A DNA stretch of 64,000 nucleotides, taken from JAVBJN01 sp031546985. Lineage in GTDB: Bacteria > Bacteroidota > Bacteroidia > Chitinophagales > Chitinophagaceae. The stretch is taken from NCBI GenBank assembly GCA_031546985.1, contig JAVBJN010000022.1:97234-161233 (forward strand). Direction: 5' to 3'. Below the pieces are notes generated by a model. That model saw nothing but the letters and a program-made list of their open reading frames with translations. It made no database searches and was not told where the DNA came from. Each line of letters opens with the position of its first letter. Position 1 is the first letter of the stretch. This document shows positions 51,970-60,871 of the stretch, in pieces. The position numbers and the translations under genes were made by a program.

Positions 51970-53889
51970 TTACATGTAATCCAGTTCCAGGTTCAGACCG
52001 TCTTTCAATTCTTTAAGCAGGGGGTTTTTCTCTACCATTGCGGCAAATATTTCTGACTTAGACATTACGGTATGCACCTGTTGTTCCGGAGCCAGCTCGT
52101 TTAGTTTGATGTATACCTTGAGGCGTTTGTTGCCAAACTGTTGTTGCAGGTAATCGATCAGTGCAAGGCGTTCTGCATTGGCAAAAGTATAGGCCAGTGT
52201 AGAAGGGCAATCCATTGTAATATCCTCGGGGCCGGTAACCGAAATGTTGATTACCGAAAGGTTGGTATGGAGCGAACTCTTCTGTAATATTTTCAGGTTT
52301 TGGAGGTAGTGATGCCAGCACTCATGCAGGTTGTCTGCGTTTAATGGCAGCCCACTTGCTTCTATGCTGTTTTCATGATCTGTTTTTACTTTCTGAAGCA
52401 GCGATTGCAGGCCATTTTTTCCCAATGTGGTTTTAGGGGCACTGGTTGCCGTTGCAGTGGTAGTCTGCTGTGGCATGGGTGGCGGCGGTGCCGTTTGTGT
52501 AGTTGCCTGCGGTGCTTGTGCTACAGGGTTGTGGGCAGGTGTGGGCGCAGGTGTGTAAGTGGCTGGCCTTGGTTCCTGTACAGCGGCGGCAGGCTGAGTG
52601 TTGTAATCTGCCGGGGCATAATTATTCGAAGCCGCCGGTTGCGGCATCGCTTGTGGTTGCGGTGCAGGCGGTTGTTGCCTTACAGGAATAGGTTGTGCAA
52701 TGGCTGCTTTAGACGGTGGAACTATTTGCTGAAAATGTTCAGTCAGTTTTTTTTTTAATGTCTGTCCGTCGGCAGATGAAGCAAGAATGATGGCCTGGTG
52801 AATATGGCAGAGCTTGATAAGCGCCATTTCTACATGCAATCTTTTGTTGCGTGCCTGCCTGTAGTTTACAATAGCATCGTTCAGCACATTGAGCGCACTC
52901 AGGATAAAGGAATTGCTTATCTGGGTAGCTTTATCGTAATAGCGTTTTTTCAGGTTATTGCTCACTTCCATCAGTTTGGCAATGCGAATGTCTTTACACA
53001 TCAGCAGTGTGCGGAAGTGCTCCGCAAACCCATCGAGGAAGTTGTCGCCTTCAAAACCTTTGCTTACAATTTCGTCGTACAGCAGCATTACCTGGCCCAG
53101 ATCTTCGGCCAGCAGCGCGTCGGTTATTTTAAAGAAATAGTCGTAATCGAGAATGTTCAGGTGCTCCAGCGTGTTTTCGAAAGTAAGGTTACCGCTGGTA
53201 AAGCTTACGATCTTATCCATAATAGAGAGGGAGTCGCGCATGCAACCTTCACTCTTTTGCGCAATGAGGTGCAGGGCATCACGCTCTGCCAGGGTGCTTT
53301 CGCGTTGGCAGATCTGATCCAGGTGGTCTACCGTATCCTTAATGGTAATGCGGTTAAAGTCAAAAATCTGACACCGGCTCAGGATGGTAGGCAGGATCTT
53401 GTGTTTCTCTGTTGTAGCCAGGATGAAAATAGCGTAGGAGGGCGGCTCTTCCAGTGTTTTAAGAAAGGCATTGAACGCCGCCGTACTCAGCATGTGCACC
53501 TCATCTATAATATACACCTTATATTTTCCGCTTTGTGGCGCAAAACGAACCTGTTCTATCAGGCTGCGGATGTCCTCTACCGAGTTGTTACTCGCGGCAT
53601 CCAGCTCGTGTACATTAAAGGAGGTATTGTTTCGAAACGAAGTACAGCTTTCACAAGTGCCGCAGGCCTCTTCATCTGCTGTACGGTTGGTACAGTTAAT
53701 GGTACGGGCAAGAATACGGGCACAGGTGGTTTTGCCCACACCACGGGGGCCGCAAAACAAAAAAGCATGGGCAAGGTGATTGCTCCGGATGGCATTTTTG
53801 AGGGTCGTCGTAATGTGAGATTGCCCCACAACAGTATCAAACGTCTGGGGACGGTATTTAAGGGCCGAAACTACAAACTGATCGCTCAT
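51970..53889 (-). CDS. dnaX: DNA polymerase III subunit gamma/tau
   Basis: Clamp-loader ATPase. The 639-residue protein has the AAA+ domain: ALKYRPQTFDTVVGQ, Walker A FCGPRGVGKTTCARILA, the four-cysteine zinc site (CTNRTADEEACGTCESC), Walker B VYIIDEVHML and sensor LATTEKHKILPTILSRCQ. Helical domain III ends near residue 375, then a Pro/Gln/Ala-rich tau linker and a C-terminal domain that would bind polymerase and DnaB. The ATG at 53889 starts the family's SDQFVVSALKYRP segment. Codons 378-381 contain a run of ten A; a slip in either direction there ends translation at once (see the separate entry), which would give a gamma-like form. Confidence 0.96.
   Translation of the reverse strand: MSDQFVVSALKYRPQTFDTVVGQSHITTTLKNAIRSNHLAHAFLFCGPRGVGKTTCARILARTINCTNRTADEEACGTCESCTSFRNNTSFNVHELDAASNNSVEDIRSLIEQVRFAPQSGKYKVYIIDEVHMLSTAAFNAFLKTLEEPPSYAIFILATTEKHKILPTILSRCQIFDFNRITIKDTVDHLDQICQRESTLAERDALHLIAQKSEGCMRDSLSIMDKIVSFTSGNLTFENTLEHLNILDYDYFFKITDALLAEDLGQVMLLYDEIVSKGFEGDNFLDGFAEHFRTLLMCKDIRIAKLMEVSNNLKKRYYDKATQISNSFILSALNVLNDAIVNYRQARNKRLHVEMALIKLCHIHQAIILASSADGQTLKKKLTEHFQQIVPPSKAAIAQPIPVRQQPPAPQPQAMPQPAASNNYAPADYNTQPAAAVQEPRPATYTPAPTPAHNPVAQAPQATTQTAPPPPMPQQTTTATATSAPKTTLGKNGLQSLLQKVKTDHENSIEASGLPLNADNLHECWHHYLQNLKILQKSSLHTNLSVINISVTGPEDITMDCPSTLAYTFANAERLALIDYLQQQFGNKRLKVYIKLNELAPEQQVHTVMSKSEIFAAMVEKNPLLKELKDGLNLELDYM
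52747..52756 (-). other. A10 slippery run in dnaX
   Basis: Ten consecutive A (coding strand) within TTA AAA AAA AAA CTG, codons 378-381, just after the clamp-loader domains. In the frame reached by one extra A (or -1 ribosomal shift) the reading is Leu-Lys-Lys-Lys-Thr-Asp-stop (383 residues). With one A missing it is Leu-Lys-Lys-Asn-stop (381 residues). Both products are the size of a gamma subunit. Confidence 0.7.
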
Positions 53890-54226
53890 AACAAGCTTCG
53901 AAGATAGAGAAAAGGAATGGTTTGCGGAATAATGTTTTGTCACCAATGTGGAAAACCGGGAGGAAAATGATGCCGTAAAACATTTGCAGATTGTTTGGCA
54001 GAAGGGTGCTTGTTTTTTGTGAATAATCTGCGCTAAGTATTACATTTTGAGTAAGTTAAAGGCGGTAGGTGTGAAAAAGCAGTATGGGTTAAGGTACAGG
54101 TTTTTGTAATAGCGCGAATACACTGTACGGTTTGTGAGGTGGTGTGGTATAAGCATGTGCATATGGGTGCTGTATTTTGGGTGAAGTCACTTATATTTAC
54201 ATAAGAAGTCACTAGTAAACACGCTT
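53890..54226. other. Divergent gap between dnaX and a barrel protein
   Basis: No gene in 337 bases. GAAGTCACT occurs twice, 22 bp apart (54183 and 54205), around CTTATATTTACATAAG, an inverted repeat with a -7-like TATATTTA, just upstream of the barrel gene. Single-mismatch DnaA boxes at 53947 and 54018 are probably chance. Confidence 0.4.
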
Positions 54227-55018
54227 ATGTTTAAAAGAATTTTACTCTCTTTGGCTGGGGCCGCATTATTATCTGTAAGTGCAAAGGCACAAAATAATTA
54301 CGGCTGTTTTACGCCCATGCATAAGGCTACTACCTTATTTGGTATTCAGCTTACGCCGGGTGTGCCTTTCTTAAGCCACCAGAATAATTATGGCAATCCC
54401 AAGCTGAATTCCAAGCCATCTTTTAAATGTGGTATCGGGGTTAATCTTGGTTTTTTGGTGTCTAATAAAGATGTGATTCAGATAGAGGCCAATTACCAGC
54501 CCATGGGCAATAAATATTCGGGCACCACCTACAAAGGCCCGCTGGAGCGGGATGTGAATCTGGTGTACTGGAGTATTCCGGTGTTGTATAAACACTATTT
54601 CTTTAACGATGAGCTGGTAGAATCGGTATCGGCAGATAAGCCGGGCAAGCTGAAATGGTATATCGAAGGTGGCCCCTATGTGGCGATGCTGGCCAGTGTG
54701 GACGTGAAGAACACTATTAACGGGCAGTCTGTAACCATCCAGGAGGCTACAGCTACCGAGAGCGGCTCCAACACAACCGTGCAGGACGTGGGCGATCCGC
54801 AGCAACTATACCTGAAAAATGACTGGGGCTTTCAGTTAGGCTGTGGTTTGGATATTGCGCTGATGGAAGGTTTGTACATTAACCTGGGTATGCGCGGCAT
54901 TGCAGGTTTAAAAGATATTAACCCCGAGAAATTCAGGGCCAAAGATCCGCAGGGCAATTATAAGCCAACACAGAACGGAATGGTAGGCGCCAGATTAGGA
55001 TTACAAATGCGTTTTTAA
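54227..55018 (+). CDS. Outer-membrane beta-barrel protein (PorT-like fold)
   Basis: A 263-residue protein with a signal peptide (ILLSLAGAALLSVSAKAQ) and a mature part of alternating beta-strands ending in RLGLQMRF, with the terminal Phe of barrel proteins. GIGVNLGFLVSNKDVIQIEANYQPMG and WGFQLGCGLDIALMEGLYINLGMRGIAG are typical of small Bacteroidota barrels of the outer-membrane beta-barrel/PorT-like group. Transport or assembly role unknown. Single gene with a palindromic promoter region and a strong terminator. Confidence 0.82.
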   Translation: MFKRILLSLAGAALLSVSAKAQNNYGCFTPMHKATTLFGIQLTPGVPFLSHQNNYGNPKLNSKPSFKCGIGVNLGFLVSNKDVIQIEANYQPMGNKYSGTTYKGPLERDVNLVYWSIPVLYKHYFFNDELVESVSADKPGKLKWYIEGGPYVAMLASVDVKNTINGQSVTIQEATATESGSNTTVQDVGDPQQLYLKNDWGFQLGCGLDIALMEGLYINLGMRGIAGLKDINPEKFRAKDPQGNYKPTQNGMVGARLGLQMRF

Positions 55019-55036
55019 GCGACATGATAATAAAGC

Positions 55037-55066
55037 AAAAGGGAAGCAGATCTGCTTCCCTTTTTT
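55037..55066 (+). terminator. Terminator after the barrel gene
   Basis: 14-bp self-complementary arms AAAAGGGAAGCAGA (55037-55050) and TCTGCTTCCCTTTT (55051-55064), with GATC as minimal loop, then T-run. Confidence 0.9.
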
Positions 55067-55096
55067 GTATACGTGTGTTTCGTTTTTAAACTGTGG

Positions 55097-55945
55097 TCAG
55101 GCGTTTCTGCCCGGACGGTTTTTGATGAGTACGGTTTCTGAAGTGTTTTCCACATCGTTTGTTTTCTCTACGATTTCGTGGATAATATTATCCAGCTGTT
55201 GGGCCGTTAGTTTAAGGTTAGAAAGCACTTCGCGGTTGGCAGGATCGGCAGGATTGCTGTAATTAAATATATTGAGCAGCCCCTGGATGGTGGCTACCGG
55301 CGCGCGCACCCCATGCGATTGCAGCCAGGCTATTTCCTGCAGCAGTTCGTTCTGACGCTCTATTTTAATGCGGTAGAGTTTGCTTTCGGTAATGTCGCGG
55401 GCATGGCAGCTTACGCCTATTACCGAATTGTCTACATCTTTAATGGGGTTAAAGCTTACTTCTGTAAAGTGGCTCTGGCCTTTTTGCGGTGGCGTGGCTA
55501 TCTCTACCAGGTAGGCTTCGCCCAGCAATGCCTGTTCGTAAAACGATTTCCACTGCTCTTTACGCTCTGGGGCAAAAGCCTGTATAAGCGATGGCGTGTA
55601 AATATCGGTGCCCGATGAGGTGCGTTTAATAATCTTTCCATACCGCTCGTTGGCAGAGATAATGTTTAAGTCTTTATCTACCGACCACATGGCCCCATCT
55701 GTATTGTTGATCAGCGATTGCAGGTTTTGCTGGTTGCGTTGCTCTTTGGCAAAAGAGCGCTTGAGCATAAAGTAAAGCAGCGTGGTGGTAATGATAATAA
55801 ACAGGATGCCTTTAGACGATGCCAGCACCTCCTGCGTTTCGGTATTCAACAATCCGCTTTTGCCGAGTTGTAAAAGGAGTTTGTCGCTGAGGATAATCCA
55901 CAAAGCTCCTACTACAAAATATATGAATGAAATCTTTCTGGCCAT
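55097..55945 (-). CDS. Membrane PAS protein with a histidine-kinase dimerisation segment but no ATPase domain
   Basis: A 282-residue protein with two TM segments (about 5-22 and 45-62), a PAS domain (about 80-195: INNTDGAMWSVDKDLNIISANERYGKII ... DVDNSVIGVSCHARDITE) and a helical segment QNELLQEIAWLQSHGVRAPVATIQGLLNIF, the DHp-type box of a kinase with its His. There is no HATPase domain: the protein ends about 60 residues later. This form recurs in Chitinophagaceae-type genomes as orphan sensors; it may act as a phospho-acceptor or simply a sensor. The ATG at 55945 is preferred over a GTG eight codons upstream. Confidence 0.82.
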   Translation of the reverse strand: MARKISFIYFVVGALWIILSDKLLLQLGKSGLLNTETQEVLASSKGILFIIITTTLLYFMLKRSFAKEQRNQQNLQSLINNTDGAMWSVDKDLNIISANERYGKIIKRTSSGTDIYTPSLIQAFAPERKEQWKSFYEQALLGEAYLVEIATPPQKGQSHFTEVSFNPIKDVDNSVIGVSCHARDITESKLYRIKIERQNELLQEIAWLQSHGVRAPVATIQGLLNIFNYSNPADPANREVLSNLKLTAQQLDNIIHEIVEKTNDVENTSETVLIKNRPGRNA

Positions 55946-56051
55946 GATACTGGTATAAAGATAAGACACGCAAGCCGTTCTATTTGCAATTTACTGCCAA
56001 TTACGCGTTTGTAAATATCTTATTTGTTTTCAATGTTATGTGTGGTGGTTC

Positions 56052-56088
56052 AAAAAAAGCCGCCCCTGCAATCGTGCAGGAGCGGCTT
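56052..56088 (-). terminator. Terminator after the thiamine-type TonB receptor
   Basis: Minus-strand stem of 14 bp with one mismatch (arms 56075-56088 and 56057-56070), ATCG loop region, followed by a run of T residues. Confidence 0.82.
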
Positions 56089-56108
56089 CTGCAAATCTTT
56101 ATCTAACC

Positions 56109-58307
56109 CTAGAATCCTACGGTTACGCCCAGCATCCAGTTAAAGCCTGCCTGTGGGTAGTAATAGTTTTCTGTTGTTTTGCTTCCGCCGGATACGTAGC
56201 TGAAGGTATAACCGTTGGCTTCGTACTTTTTATCGAGCATGTTATTTAACGCTAAAGTAACACCGATATTGCGGAAAGGTTTACCAGTAAAATGATACCT
56301 CAGCCGGCTGTCAAAAAGGCCATAGTTGCTGATGCTGCGTGCGTCGTTGGAGGTATTGTCCAGGAACTGTTTGCCCACATATTTGCCCAGCAGGTCTATC
56401 TCGAAATGGTGCAGCCCGCTGTTGCGGTGCAGCAATGCCATTGGGTTAAAGGTAAGGCCGCCACCGGCTATAACGTTAGGCGAGAACGAGATATCGGTTT
56501 CGGGGTACAGTTTCGACTCCTGGATATTGGTATCGTAGTTGTCGGTATACTCCGTAAAGTTTTTGATCTTATTGCGGGAGAAGGTCACATTGGCAAACAT
56601 GCTTACCGAGGGGTGCAGTTGAATGGCTCCGGCCAGTTCCACACCTGCACGATAGCTATCTGCAATGTTTTCGCGGGTATATGCGCCTACATCGTTGATT
56701 TTGCCGGTGAGTACCAGCTGATCGCGGTATTTCATGTAAAACACATTGGCCGACCAATTGTAGCGACGGGATTTTTGCTCAAACCCGGCTTCTACATCCT
56801 GCATATGCTCTGGCTTGGGCAGGTTGGCGGCAGCAGCCTCAAAATCATCGCGGTTGGGCTCTTTGTTGGCCACGGCATAAGAGGCGTAAGCCTTATTGCT
56901 GGTATGGTCTCCTGCAAAAAGGTAGGAAACGCCCGTTTTGGGGTTAAAGAAATTGTAGTTGATATTGTGCCGTATATCCGGATTGTTGCGGAAACCATTG
57001 ATGATGTAGGCAATATTGCGGTATTGCAGGTCGCCGAAGAACACAAAGCGGTTGAGCTGGTACTCTGCCTTGGCATAGGTGTTAAAATCGTTTTTTTGTG
57101 CATCGAGGTTGTACCAGCGGTAATGATCGGGCACGTTGTACATGGCCCAGGTTATATCGCCGTAGTGCTTACCAATATATTGGTTCCATCCTCCGCCCAG
57201 TGTTACTTTAAGCCGGTTGGTCATGTACAGGAACGAGAAAATGCCCCCATAGAAATGGTTGTCGAGCCAGAGCTGGCGCACCAGGTCTGTCTTGGTAATG
57301 GTATCGGTATTTTGAATGTAGTTGGGCAAGCCGTATTTACTGTAAGCCTCACCCATTTTGTACTCTTCGTAGTATCCTTTGCCACGGGTGTAATGCAGCG
57401 CGGCATTGAACTGCAGGCGGTGGTTGATGGTATGGTTCAGAAACAGCTGGTAATGATCCTGCTGGTAGTTGTCGGTTTGGTTGTTGTAAAAACTGCCATC
57501 GGCTTTTTGGCCCAGTCCGTTATAGGTACGGTTGGTTTGCAGCGAATCCTGCGGTACGCCATTCCAGGCCTGCCCGGTTTTTTCGGTACCGGTAAAGTAG
57601 TTGAATTTAATAGAAGACCGCTTTTGGTTAAACAGGTAACCGGCGGTGAGTTGCGCGCTCTTAAGATCGGAGCCCGAACGGTCTATATACCCGTCAGACG
57701 ATAGTTTGGAGAGGCGGGCGTTTACAAAAAAATGATCGTTGATAAGCCCGGTAGTTGCTTTTACCGTATGCTTCCATGTGTTGAAAGAGCCATAGCTGCC
57801 GCTGTACTCTGCCGAAGCCTTATCGGTGGTTTCCATGGTGCTCAGGTTAATGGTTCCGCCAAAAGCGCCGGCGCCATTGGTAGAGGTACCCACGCCCCGT
57901 TGTATCTGCACCGATTGGGTAGAAGAAGCCATGTCCGGAAAGTCTACAAACAATGCCACCTGGCTTTCGCCATCGTTCATAGGGATGCCGTTTACCGTAA
58001 GGTTAATGCGGGTAAGATCGGTACCCCGCAGGCGGAGCCCGGAGTAGCCCACGCCATTGCCCGCATCGGAGGTTACCACTACAGAAGGTGTGAGGTTAAG
58101 CAGGTAGGGCAGGTCCTGACCCAGGTTGCCTTTCTGCAATTCCTGCTTGCTTACGGTGCTTTGGGTAAAAGGACTGTTTTCTCCGGCACGGATGGCCCTA
58201 ACCTCAACGGGCGTAAGATCGAGCGTGTCGGATAGTTTGCGTTGCGCGTGTACCTGCAAGGATGCGAAGGCGCCCAGGCCCGTAGCGATCCAGAACATTG
58301 GTTTCAT
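56109..58307 (-). CDS. TonB-dependent receptor, predicted thiamine uptake
   Basis: A 732-residue outer-membrane receptor with a signal peptide (WIATGLGAFASLQVHAQ), a plug domain (about 30-150: NLTPSVVVTSDAGNGVGYSGLRLRGTDLTRINLTVNGIPMND, FGGTINLSTMET) and a barrel ending in MLGVTVGF. There is no N-terminal carboxypeptidase-regulatory domain. A TPP riboswitch lies in its leader, so it is most likely the outer-membrane receptor for thiamine or a precursor, as predicted for similar genes in Bacteroidota. Usual inner-membrane partners (PnuT-type) or kinases are not in the window. Confidence 0.92.
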   Translation of the reverse strand: MKPMFWIATGLGAFASLQVHAQRKLSDTLDLTPVEVRAIRAGENSPFTQSTVSKQELQKGNLGQDLPYLLNLTPSVVVTSDAGNGVGYSGLRLRGTDLTRINLTVNGIPMNDGESQVALFVDFPDMASSTQSVQIQRGVGTSTNGAGAFGGTINLSTMETTDKASAEYSGSYGSFNTWKHTVKATTGLINDHFFVNARLSKLSSDGYIDRSGSDLKSAQLTAGYLFNQKRSSIKFNYFTGTEKTGQAWNGVPQDSLQTNRTYNGLGQKADGSFYNNQTDNYQQDHYQLFLNHTINHRLQFNAALHYTRGKGYYEEYKMGEAYSKYGLPNYIQNTDTITKTDLVRQLWLDNHFYGGIFSFLYMTNRLKVTLGGGWNQYIGKHYGDITWAMYNVPDHYRWYNLDAQKNDFNTYAKAEYQLNRFVFFGDLQYRNIAYIINGFRNNPDIRHNINYNFFNPKTGVSYLFAGDHTSNKAYASYAVANKEPNRDDFEAAAANLPKPEHMQDVEAGFEQKSRRYNWSANVFYMKYRDQLVLTGKINDVGAYTRENIADSYRAGVELAGAIQLHPSVSMFANVTFSRNKIKNFTEYTDNYDTNIQESKLYPETDISFSPNVIAGGGLTFNPMALLHRNSGLHHFEIDLLGKYVGKQFLDNTSNDARSISNYGLFDSRLRYHFTGKPFRNIGVTLALNNMLDKKYEANGYTFSYVSGGSKTTENYYYPQAGFNWMLGVTVGF

Positions 58308-58416
58308 ATAGCGATAAAAATATTTTCGATAACAGCATACGCTACACCTGTGGCTGACACAGATATAGCTATTTTTAAATTCAATGGTAAGCAGGGAAAA
58401 TATCGCTGTTCTTACC
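58308..58416. other. Leader between TPP aptamer and TonB receptor
   Basis: No gene. This is the expected expression platform. It contains short inverted pieces (ATAGCGATAAAAATATTTTCGAT region, 58310-58332), but no hairpin followed by a T-run. Bases 58496-58627 upstream of the riboswitch hold the divergent promoter area of the protease gene. Confidence 0.5.
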
Positions 58417-58495
58417 TTTCCTAACCAGCATTACCCGGTCCAGGTTCAACGGGTCTGATCTCAGCCTGACAGTAAGGCACCCCGAGGTGAAACCA
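58417..58495 (-). ncRNA. TPP (thiamine pyrophosphate) riboswitch
   Basis: The minus strand reads GGGGTGCC (P1/P2 region), then CTGAGA, ATCAGACC, GAACCTG, GACCGGG, TAATGCTGGTTAGGAAA, which are the conserved blocks of the THI-box aptamer in the right order. It lies about 110 bases upstream of the start codon of the TonB receptor gene, so thiamine pyrophosphate should shut that gene off. No clear terminator stem is visible downstream, so control may be at translation start. Confidence 0.92.
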
Positions 58496-58627
58496 ACATC
58501 TGTAGCGAAGGTATACAGAGGTTTCCGCGGCAAAGATAGGCAGAATAGCGTAATAAGCGCAATGGCTGCTTTAAGAGCGTGTTTTGACCACTGTAAAATA
58601 TTGTAACTTACCGGGAGTTATAGCATT

Positions 58628-60871
58628 ATGAAAACATGGAAATTTTTACTGGCAGCGCTTGCGGTGCCGGTTTTTGCACACGCCCAGGAGGAGCGGGTGT
58701 TGTACCAGGCCAGCGGGTTGCTTACCACCTTATCATCCGACCAGACCGGATGCGTAGTAGAACTGAAGACCGGCAAAGTGACCTTGAAGTTCGATGCCCA
58801 ACGTAAGGGATATACTGTAGAAACAGATTTAGGCGTAGCCGCGCTGGATGCCGGAGCGCCCGCTGTACCCAAAGTGCCTTACAGCCTGCAGGTGCCTGGC
58901 GATGCCGGAGCCGTAATGCAACTGGTAGCGGCCGATTCGGTTATGGTAGATAATATTGATCTGCTGCCGGGTTTGGGAAACACATACCGTAACCAGGGCC
59001 GCCCGGCGCAGGCCAACAAGAGCAAAGCCTACTCCAAAGATGCTTACTATCCTGGCTATACCGAAGCCCCGCGCCCGGTACACCAGATTCGTGGTGTATT
59101 TGGACAAGCATTTTGGGTATACCCCGTGCAATACAACCCAATAAAAAAGCAGCTGAAGATCTATACCCAAATGAAATGGGTGGTTACCTATAGCAAGGCT
59201 TTTGAAAATGCCAACCCATTGGGTAATGAACCCCGGGAATGGCAGGAATTGCTGCAGCATCGCTGGCTCAATGCTGGTTCTGTTGCTGCCCAAACAGCTA
59301 CTGTGTCGTTGCCGGAGGAGGGCAGCCTCCTGGTTTTTACCAAAGCCACGCACCTGAATACACTGCAGCCGTTTGTACGGTGGAAACAGCAGTGTGGCCG
59401 CAAGGTGATCGTGGTGAATATTGATACATTAAGCGGTGGCGCCGGAGCCTCTGATGTCCGGACTTATATAGCGCAGCATTACCTGCCTTTAAACGTGGTA
59501 TATGTATTGCTGGTAGGCGATAACGATGAGGTACCCGCCTTGCAGGAAGCCTGGCTCGGTGGCCCGTCAGATGCGGGTTACGGCATGGTGGCAGGTGTAG
59601 ACCATTACCCCGATCTGATGGTGGGCCGTTTTTCCTGCAACTCCGAAGCCGATCTGCAAACGCAGGTAACCCGCAGCATGCTTTATGAAAAAGAACCTTC
59701 GCTGTTGCCCGGCAGTTTCAACAACGCTATGGGCATTGCCTCCGAAGAAGGGCCCGGCGATAACAATGAACTGGATTGGGAGCATATGCGCCACATTCGC
59801 GTTGTGCTGCAAGGCTATGGCTATGCTGGTGTGGCAGAATTATATGATGGTTCGCAGGGCGGTGCGGATGCGGCAGGTAACCCCACGGCAACCGATGTGA
59901 TAAATGCACTGAACAGCGGCGCTGGATTGCTCAATTACATCGGGCATGGCAATGCGTTGGCTTTTCAAACATCGGGCTTTACCGTTAATCATGTGCCGCA
60001 ATTGCGCAACACTGGCGGGGCCTGGCCATTTGCCATAAGTGTAGCCTGCTCTACCGGCGATTTTATGAGCCAAACCTGCCTGGGTGAGGCTTTGGTGCGA
60101 TCGCAATACAATAACCAGCCAACAGGCGCAGTAGGCGCTTACATGAGCAGCATTCTGCAAAGCTGGGACCCGCCCATGAAAGCCCAGGACGATATGATGA
60201 ACGCGCTGGCTATACAAGGCGCCGCTGGTAATGCCCGCTCCCTCGGCGGACTCACTACCGATGGCTGTATAGGTATGAACGATGCATATGGCAACGATGG
60301 CGCGGAAATGACCGATACCTGGATATTGTTTGGCGATCCTTCCTTACGGTTACGAACCCGAAAGCCTGATACCTTTATTGTGCAGCATACTGCGCAGGTG
60401 CCTTTTAATACTACGCAACTTACCGTTCAGGTAAACCAGCCGGGCCGTGTTACACTGTTCTACAAAGATTCTATTCTCTCTGTTGCCGATGCCGTGGGTG
60501 GGCAAAGCGTGCACAGTTTTGCACCGCTTACCGCTTTTGATTCGCTCACCGTAACCGTTACCGCACCTGAGTTTAAGCCCTACCAGGGCAAGGTTGTGGT
60601 GGGTACTGCTATTGGTATAGACGAAGTGCATCCGGCTGCTTTATGTAACGTATATCCTAATCCGGTAAGAGATATGCTCTACCTGTCCGGGTTGCAGGAA
60701 CCTGCTAGCGTTCGTTTATATAGCGTAACAGGGCAGCTCGTTAAAGAGGCTCGTGTTTTACCCAATCGCGCCCAGTTTAATGTAGGTATGCTTCCTGCGG
60801 GTGTTTACCACATCGTAGTTGCACCAGACCATGCGCCGGCTTTCGCTCTCCGCGCTGTGGTGAAATTGTAA
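58628..60871 (+). CDS. C25 (gingipain-type) cysteine protease with T9SS sorting tail
   Basis: A 747-residue secreted protease. It has a signal peptide (FLLAALAVPVFAHAQ), a propeptide-like N-terminal region (to about residue 215), and a caspase-like C25 domain (about 230-560) with VYVLLVGDNDEVPA, YPDLMVGRFS, catalytic His in LLNYIGHGNALAF (H440) and catalytic Cys in ISVACSTGDF (C474), spaced as in gingipains. WILFGDPSLRLR and an immunoglobulin-like segment follow. The last ~75 residues are a type A T9SS tail (CNVYPNPVRDMLYLSGL, VRLYSVTGQLV, GMLPAGVYHIVV). Delivery through T9SS is expected. Substrate specificity cannot be read from the sequence. Confidence 0.92.
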   Translation: MKTWKFLLAALAVPVFAHAQEERVLYQASGLLTTLSSDQTGCVVELKTGKVTLKFDAQRKGYTVETDLGVAALDAGAPAVPKVPYSLQVPGDAGAVMQLVAADSVMVDNIDLLPGLGNTYRNQGRPAQANKSKAYSKDAYYPGYTEAPRPVHQIRGVFGQAFWVYPVQYNPIKKQLKIYTQMKWVVTYSKAFENANPLGNEPREWQELLQHRWLNAGSVAAQTATVSLPEEGSLLVFTKATHLNTLQPFVRWKQQCGRKVIVVNIDTLSGGAGASDVRTYIAQHYLPLNVVYVLLVGDNDEVPALQEAWLGGPSDAGYGMVAGVDHYPDLMVGRFSCNSEADLQTQVTRSMLYEKEPSLLPGSFNNAMGIASEEGPGDNNELDWEHMRHIRVVLQGYGYAGVAELYDGSQGGADAAGNPTATDVINALNSGAGLLNYIGHGNALAFQTSGFTVNHVPQLRNTGGAWPFAISVACSTGDFMSQTCLGEALVRSQYNNQPTGAVGAYMSSILQSWDPPMKAQDDMMNALAIQGAAGNARSLGGLTTDGCIGMNDAYGNDGAEMTDTWILFGDPSLRLRTRKPDTFIVQHTAQVPFNTTQLTVQVNQPGRVTLFYKDSILSVADAVGGQSVHSFAPLTAFDSLTVTVTAPEFKPYQGKVVVGTAIGIDEVHPAALCNVYPNPVRDMLYLSGLQEPASVRLYSVTGQLVKEARVLPNRAQFNVGMLPAGVYHIVVAPDHAPAFALRAVVKL

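Noticed and set aside
53947..54026. TGTGGAAAA and TGTGAATAA as DnaA boxes upstream of dnaX
   Set aside because: Each has one mismatch, in a non-clustered setting; about a dozen such matches are expected by chance in 64 kb.
56292..57704. 470-codon plus-strand frame opposite the thiamine-type TonB receptor
   Set aside because: Shadow of the receptor codons; Val/Gly-rich translation without domains.
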